A program made the position numbers and the translations under genes. Of a DNA stretch of 64,000 nt, positions 60,665-64,000 are shown piece by piece (positions within the stretch are counted from its first letter, which is position 1; the number at the start of each line of letters is the position of its first letter). Source of the DNA: Paenibacillus_AP thailandensis (GTDB lineage Bacteria; Bacillota; Bacilli; Paenibacillales; Paenibacillaceae); contig NZ_JBHUMY010000006.1 in the NCBI RefSeq assembly GCF_042685365.1, forward strand, positions 248,001-312,000. The letters run 5' to 3'. The notes beneath the pieces are model-generated. The model was not told the origin of the DNA and made no database searches. It was given only the letters and a program-made list of their open reading frames with translations.

Positions 60665-60722
60665 AGAGGGCTTTAACCGTTTGCCGGGAGGCAGCCAGGT
60701 TAACGCCCTCTTTGCGTTTTTG
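60665..60722 (+). terminator. Terminator of the siderophore uptake operon
   Basis: AGAGGGCTTTAAC and GTTAACGCCCTCT pair with one mismatch round a loop; TTTGCGTTTTTG follows. Confidence 0.75.
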
Positions 60723-60765
60723 TTGCAAATCGTCCAAGCCGATTTCACATGCCGCTTCAAAAAAA

Positions 60766-60824
60766 TAGTTGCAATACCATCCTATATTGCATATGATTAA
60801 ATTAGTTGCAATACCATCCTATAT
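60766..60824 (+). promoter_or_regulatory. MarR promoter with a 22-base direct repeat
   Basis: An identical 22-base sequence occurs at 60766-60787 and 60803-60824, each containing GTTGCAATACCATCCTATAT. TTGCAA at 60769-60774 and TATGAT at 60792-60797, 17 bases apart, form a promoter whose -35 lies in repeat 1; repeat 2 covers the transcription start. The repeats are probable operators for the MarR protein encoded just downstream. Confidence 0.7.
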
Positions 60825-60841
60825 AGAGAGGAGGGGATAAA

Positions 60842-61309
60842 TTGAGCGAACAACGGAGGCAGAGCAGCGGAAACGAGACGGAATCGCACGGACAATACAT
60901 TTCGGCTATTTACCGCCATATGCAGGTCTTGATCTCGAGCGAGCTGGCGCCTTATCGAATCGGGAGCGGCCAGTACATTTTTTTAATGGCGATTGCGTCT
61001 CGGGAGCCGACCACGCAGAAAGCGCTAAGCGAGAAGCTGCTTATTGACAAAACGACGACCGCAAAGGCGATTGCCAAGCTGGAAGCGGAAGGGTACGTGC
61101 GGAGGGAAGCAGATCCCGCGGACAACCGCTATCATTTGCTTTATTTGACGGAAGCGGGTCGGGAGGTGGTTCCGAAGGTGAAGGAAGCGTTGGCTCGCGT
61201 TAAGAACAAGACCCGTAGAGGTATTACCGATGAACAATATGATTTGTTGCTAAGCATGCTGAAAATCGTGCTTCGCAATCTGAGCGAGCGGGAGGAAGCC
61301 CCGGAATGA
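60842..61309 (+). CDS. MarR family transcriptional regulator
   Basis: A 155-residue MarR regulator. The winged helix is PTTQKALSEKLLIDKTTTAKAIAKLEAEGYVRREADPADNRYHLLYLTEAGREV, with the DxRxx-like wing DPADNR. TTG 60842 follows GAGGAGGGG. It is probably autorepressed through the repeated sites upstream and may also control the VOC protein 48 bases downstream, with which it is likely cotranscribed. Ligand unknown. Confidence 0.9.
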   Translation: MSEQRRQSSGNETESHGQYISAIYRHMQVLISSELAPYRIGSGQYIFLMAIASREPTTQKALSEKLLIDKTTTAKAIAKLEAEGYVRREADPADNRYHLLYLTEAGREVVPKVKEALARVKNKTRRGITDEQYDLLLSMLKIVLRNLSEREEAPE

Positions 61310-61357
61310 CCGGGACCTTTACCGAAAACAATCCCATCATCCCAAGGAGGATGTCAA

Positions 61358-61729
61358 ATGATGATTACGATTCCGTTTATCGTATTGGAGAACTGCAAAG
61401 ACGAGATCAAGTATTATCAAAACGTTTTTGGCGGAGAGATTACGATTTTGCGCAAACAAGGGGAAGCGGTGCTTAACGCGGACTTGCGCGTGGAAGGGGC
61501 GACACTTAAGTTTGCGGATACTCAAGCGGCGAAGCCGGTAATGAAGGGTGACTATGTAAGGGTTTTTGTGAAAATCGAGAAGGAGGAAGAGTTCCGAAGA
61601 ATCTATGGCGAATTGGCTGCGGGAGGGACGATCAACACGGAAGTGTACGAAGCTCCGTTTAACGGATTGCTTGCGATCGTTACCGACCGAAACGGCGTGT
61701 GCTGGGTGATGTCTTACTACCGAGACTAA
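61358..61729 (+). CDS. VOC/glyoxalase family protein (PhnB-like)
   Basis: A 123-residue single VOC-fold protein: IPFIVLENCKDEIKYYQNVFGGEITILRKQGEAVLNADLRVEGATLKFAD and GLLAIVTDRNGVCWVMSY. It resembles PhnB-type members, whose metal ligands are often missing; catalysis is uncertain. AAGGAGG precedes ATG 61358. Placed right after a MarR gene, it may deal with a toxic compound sensed by that regulator; inference only. Confidence 0.8.
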   Translation: MMITIPFIVLENCKDEIKYYQNVFGGEITILRKQGEAVLNADLRVEGATLKFADTQAAKPVMKGDYVRVFVKIEKEEEFRRIYGELAAGGTINTEVYEAPFNGLLAIVTDRNGVCWVMSYYRD

Positions 61730-61742
61730 TGCCAAGAGCAAA

Positions 61743-61777
61743 CAAGCTGACTCCGGTCCTCAACCGATGTCAGCTTG
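61743..61777. terminator. Hairpin between VOC gene and oxidase remnant
   Basis: CAAGCTGAC and GTCAGCTTG form a perfect nine-base stem with a 17-base loop; the T-rich TATCATTT follows. It could serve both strands. Confidence 0.55.
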
Positions 61778-61811
61778 TATCATTTCCGCTGCAATTCGTC
61801 TATAAGAATCG

Positions 61812-62069
61812 TCAATCCGGCAGATTGCCGGATCGCGTCCCCGCTTCATACGAAGAAAGAACATGGTCGTACATGAGATGCAGGATCATTCCGGTCGCCG
61901 CATGGTCAAGGTTATGGCAGTGGTCCATCCACATGCCGGGATTGTCTGCAACAAAGGCCACTTCATACGTTTCGCCGGGCATCACGTTTAACTTATCGGT
62001 CATCCAAGGCGTCTTGACGCTCTTGCCGTTTTTCTTCAATACCGTCATATGATGCCCGTGCAGGAATGG
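61812..62069 (-). pseudogene. Multicopper oxidase, 3' remnant
   Basis: On the minus strand the frame reads PFLHGHHMTVLKKNGKSVKTPW, then MPGETYEVAFVADNPGMWMDHCHNLDHAATGMILHLMYDHV. The copper motifs HGHH and the type 1/3 motif MDHCHNLDHAATGM show the last domain of a multicopper oxidase, normally ~450-550 residues. Only ~85 residues remain: upstream of about 62069 homology stops abruptly and the same bases begin a GerA-family frame on the opposite strand. Internal ATG 62048 cannot make a working enzyme. Confidence 0.8.
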
Positions 62070-62740
62070 CGCGACTTGTCGCCCTTGCCTTTTCGCTTGT
62101 ATTTCCTTCGCTATACGTCGCTCTGATCTCTTTTAATCCCGAGCTTATTCCGACGGAATTCGCCGTCGCGGTAGCGGGAGGACGGGCAGGCGTGCCGTTT
62201 CCCGCCGTGGTCGAAGTATTGATCATCGAAATTTCGATGGAGGTGCTGCGGGAAGCGACCATTCGTCTGCCGCAGCAGGTCGGCGGCGCGCTGTCCATCG
62301 TCGGCGTTCTGGTCATCGGCCAGGCCGCCGTGTCGGCGGGCTTTGCCAGCCCGATTACCGTCGTGATTATCGCCTTGACGACGATCGGGTCGTTCGCGAC
62401 GCCGGCTTACAATGCTGCGCTTGCGCTCCGGCTGCTGCGGTTTCCGCTGATCGTGCTGGCGGGGACGTTCGGCTTGTACGGCATTATGATCGGGCTGATT
62501 CTTATTTCCAATCATCTGCTGTCGCTTAAATCGGTCGGAGTGCCGTATTTGAGCCCTCTTGTGCCTATCGACGCGCAAGGTTTAAAGGATCTGCTCATAC
62601 GGGCGCCGTTATGGTCGATGAAGCGAAGGCCAACCCAAGTGAAGCCCGGGAACCGCACCCGCATCAGTCCCGAGACGGTGAGCCAAATCCAGGAACCGAA
62701 AAAAAATATACTCGAACCCGACAATCCGGGGCAGCAATAG
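62066..62740 (+). pseudogene. GerA-family germinant receptor, 5'-truncated
   Basis: The frame encodes the C-terminal ~220 residues of a GerA spore-germination protein: RLVALAFSLVFPSLYVALISFNPELIPTEFAVAVAGG, then EVLIIEISMEVLREATIRLPQQVGGALSIVGVLVIGQAAV and PAYNAALALRLLRFPLIVLAGTFGLYGIMIGL. A complete GerA is ~480-530 residues, so about 270 N-terminal residues are absent. ATG 62066 has no ribosome site and lies at the junction with the oxidase remnant. The last residues (QVKPGNRTRISPETVSQIQ) are the normal hydrophilic tail. GerB and GerC genes follow intact. Confidence 0.8.
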
Positions 62741-62753
62741 GAGTGATCCGGTT

Positions 62754-63848
62754 ATGGAAAAGCCCAAGGAAATTACGGTTCTGCAAACCTCCTGCATTCT
62801 GCTCAGTACGATCATCGGCGTCGGCGTCCTGCCGCTGCCGCTGTTCGCGGTCCGGGCCGGAAGCACCGGAGCGCCCCTCGTTACCCTGCTTGGCGTTCTG
62901 CTCGCCATGCTTGGCACCGTGTTCATCGCTGTATTGGGCAAACGGTATCCGAAACAAACCATCGTCGAATATAGCGCGAATATATTGGGCAAATGGGCGG
63001 CTGTGCCGGGCAACCTGCTGCTCATCGCTTTTTTTACGACGCTGACGTCGCTCACGGCCCGCGAGTTCGGGGAAGTCGTCATTACGTCGGTTCTGAAAAA
63101 CACGCCGCTTGAAGTTACGGTCATCTGCATGCTGCTGCTCGCCTCGCTTTCCGCGCGCCACGGCATAAACGAGTTTGCGTATATCCATTTTTTCTACACC
63201 CCGCTCATGCTCGTTCCCGGTCTTGTCATCGTCGCGCTGTCGCTAAAAAATGCCGACTCCATTAATCTGCAGCCGATTTGGGGCAGCGGGGAGAACGGCA
63301 TGTTCCAGGGCGTGCTGACGGTCGCCGCGCTATGTCAAGCTTCGTTCATTTTGACATCGGTGATCCCCTCGATGAAGCAGCCGCAGAAGGCATTGACGGC
63401 AGGCTTCTGGGGAATGGGAATTGCAGGCGCATTTTATGTCGTCATCGTCATTGCGACCGTCAGCGTGTTCGGGCCGGAAGAAATATTGAACCAGCTGTGG
63501 CCGACGCTGGAGCTGGCGAAGATGACTTCGCTCCCGGCCAATGTACTCGAACGGCTCGACGCCGCGTTTCTGTTCGTATGGGTAATAGCGGTATTTACGA
63601 CGCTTCTGTCGAGCTATTTTTTCGCGATTCATTCCATGAGCATCGTGCTGCGGTTAAAGGATCATCGCATGTGCTCGTTTTTTATTTTGCCTATCGTGTT
63701 CGTGATTGCCGTTTTGCCCAGGAACATCCTGCAAATGTACGAAATAGTCGAGATCGTGGGACGATTCGGGTTATGCCTGACTATCGCTTATCCCGCGCTG
63801 CTTTTAACGATCTCTTTATTCCGGCGGCAAAGGGGGAATGCCGGATGA
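62754..63848 (+). CDS. GerB-family spore germination permease
   Basis: A 364-residue membrane protein of the endospore germination permease family (APC superfamily), with ten hydrophobic helices. ITVLQTSCILLSTIIGVGVLPLPLFAVRAGSTGAPLVTLLGVL and the later LPRNILQMYEIVEIVGRFG are typical. GerB binds germinants such as amino acids in the inner spore membrane, with GerA and GerC. GGAGTGA precedes ATG 62754. Its usual GerA partner upstream is truncated, so the receptor may not function unless another GerA serves. Confidence 0.85.
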   Translation: MEKPKEITVLQTSCILLSTIIGVGVLPLPLFAVRAGSTGAPLVTLLGVLLAMLGTVFIAVLGKRYPKQTIVEYSANILGKWAAVPGNLLLIAFFTTLTSLTAREFGEVVITSVLKNTPLEVTVICMLLLASLSARHGINEFAYIHFFYTPLMLVPGLVIVALSLKNADSINLQPIWGSGENGMFQGVLTVAALCQASFILTSVIPSMKQPQKALTAGFWGMGIAGAFYVVIVIATVSVFGPEEILNQLWPTLELAKMTSLPANVLERLDAAFLFVWVIAVFTTLLSSYFFAIHSMSIVLRLKDHRMCSFFILPIVFVIAVLPRNILQMYEIVEIVGRFGLCLTIAYPALLLTISLFRRQRGNAG

Positions 63849-64000
63849 ACACATTCGCGGTAAAAATCGTGCGGACCGTTCTCGCCATCTCCCTTCCATG
63901 CCTTCTGTTGTCCGGCTGCTGGGATCGGCTCGAAATCGAGGAACGCGCAGTCGTGCTCGGGTTATCGATCGACGTTCGGCAAGGAGACGGCGAAAACGAG
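63845..64000 (+). CDS. GerC-family germination lipoprotein, 5' end only
   Basis: The frame begins at ATG 63845, overlapping the gerB stop by four bases, and runs off the window. The 52 visible residues contain a signal peptide ending LLLSGCWDR, the lipobox that opens nearly all Ger(x)C proteins, then LEIEERAVVLGLSIDV, also diagnostic. It anchors to the spore inner membrane as the third receptor subunit. Confidence 0.85.
   Translation, partial: MNTFAVKIVRTVLAISLPCLLLSGCWDRLEIEERAVVLGLSIDVRQGDGENE

Overview
The window reads as a chromosomal segment of an endospore-forming, moderately high-GC Firmicute, most likely Paenibacillus or a close relative such as Cohnella. The evidence is a spore-protein gene of the alpha/beta SASP type, a YhcN/YlaJ-type lipoprotein, GerA/GerB/GerC germinant-receptor genes, a mother-cell-type mmg (methylcitrate) operon, B. 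subtilis-like YfmM, YeeI and GpsB, a T-box leader before a dimeric-type glycyl-tRNA synthetase, AGGAGG ribosome sites and many GTG/TTG starts. I see no rRNA, tRNA, CRISPR array, phage or intact transposon.

Layout. 1-5.7 kb: end of a DUF4180 gene, an ECF sigma factor with a very long C-terminal extension, an isochorismatase-like hydrolase, a YitT membrane protein and, on the minus strand, a squalene-hopene/sporulenol cyclase. 5.9-9.2 kb: a tight five-gene operon built round a glutathionylspermidine-synthase-like ATP-grasp enzyme, a secreted Gly/Ser-rich protein, a lipoprotein and a DUF350 membrane protein. 9.4-12.8 kb: GpsB, a YisP-like prenyl synthase homologue, an SH3b-glucosaminidase and a hypothetical gene. 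12.9-16.5 kb: a CIRCE heat-shock operator sits on the promoter of a three-gene sugar-nucleotide/glycosyltransferase operon. 16.7-24.8 kb: an mmg-type fatty-acid and methylcitrate operon with two unlike acyl-CoA dehydrogenases. 24.9-31.7 kb: spore and DNA repair genes, an MTHFR-like enzyme, an acyl-CoA ligase and an AlkC-like protein. 31.7-46 kb: LysR/EamA pair, YfmM, a racemase-like gene with a doubly flanked promoter, aldo/keto reductase, T-box plus a frameshifted glyS, MOSC protein, a NEW3/ABC exporter operon, and an ECF sigma/anti-sigma pair. 46-54 kb: YeeI, a PPOX protein, then a LacI-controlled sugar-uptake operon ending in a cytoplasmic GH30 hydrolase. 54-64 kb: rhodanese, YukJ-like protein, a membrane-anchored HEPN-like protein, a Fur-boxed siderophore uptake operon, a MarR gene with its own repeated operator, and a germination operon whose gerA gene is fused abruptly to a broken multicopper oxidase.

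The most notable observations are: (i) two neighbouring acyl-CoA dehydrogenases that each lack the motifs the other keeps, as expected for a heteromeric enzyme; (ii) a CIRCE element controlling glycan genes rather than chaperones; (iii) the ATP-grasp amidoligase operon; (iv) a single-base frameshift in glyS; (v) the double-gene breakpoint near 62070; and (vi) several matched operator pairs that can be read directly. All alignments were done by eye and all family names come from memory of those families; no database search was run.
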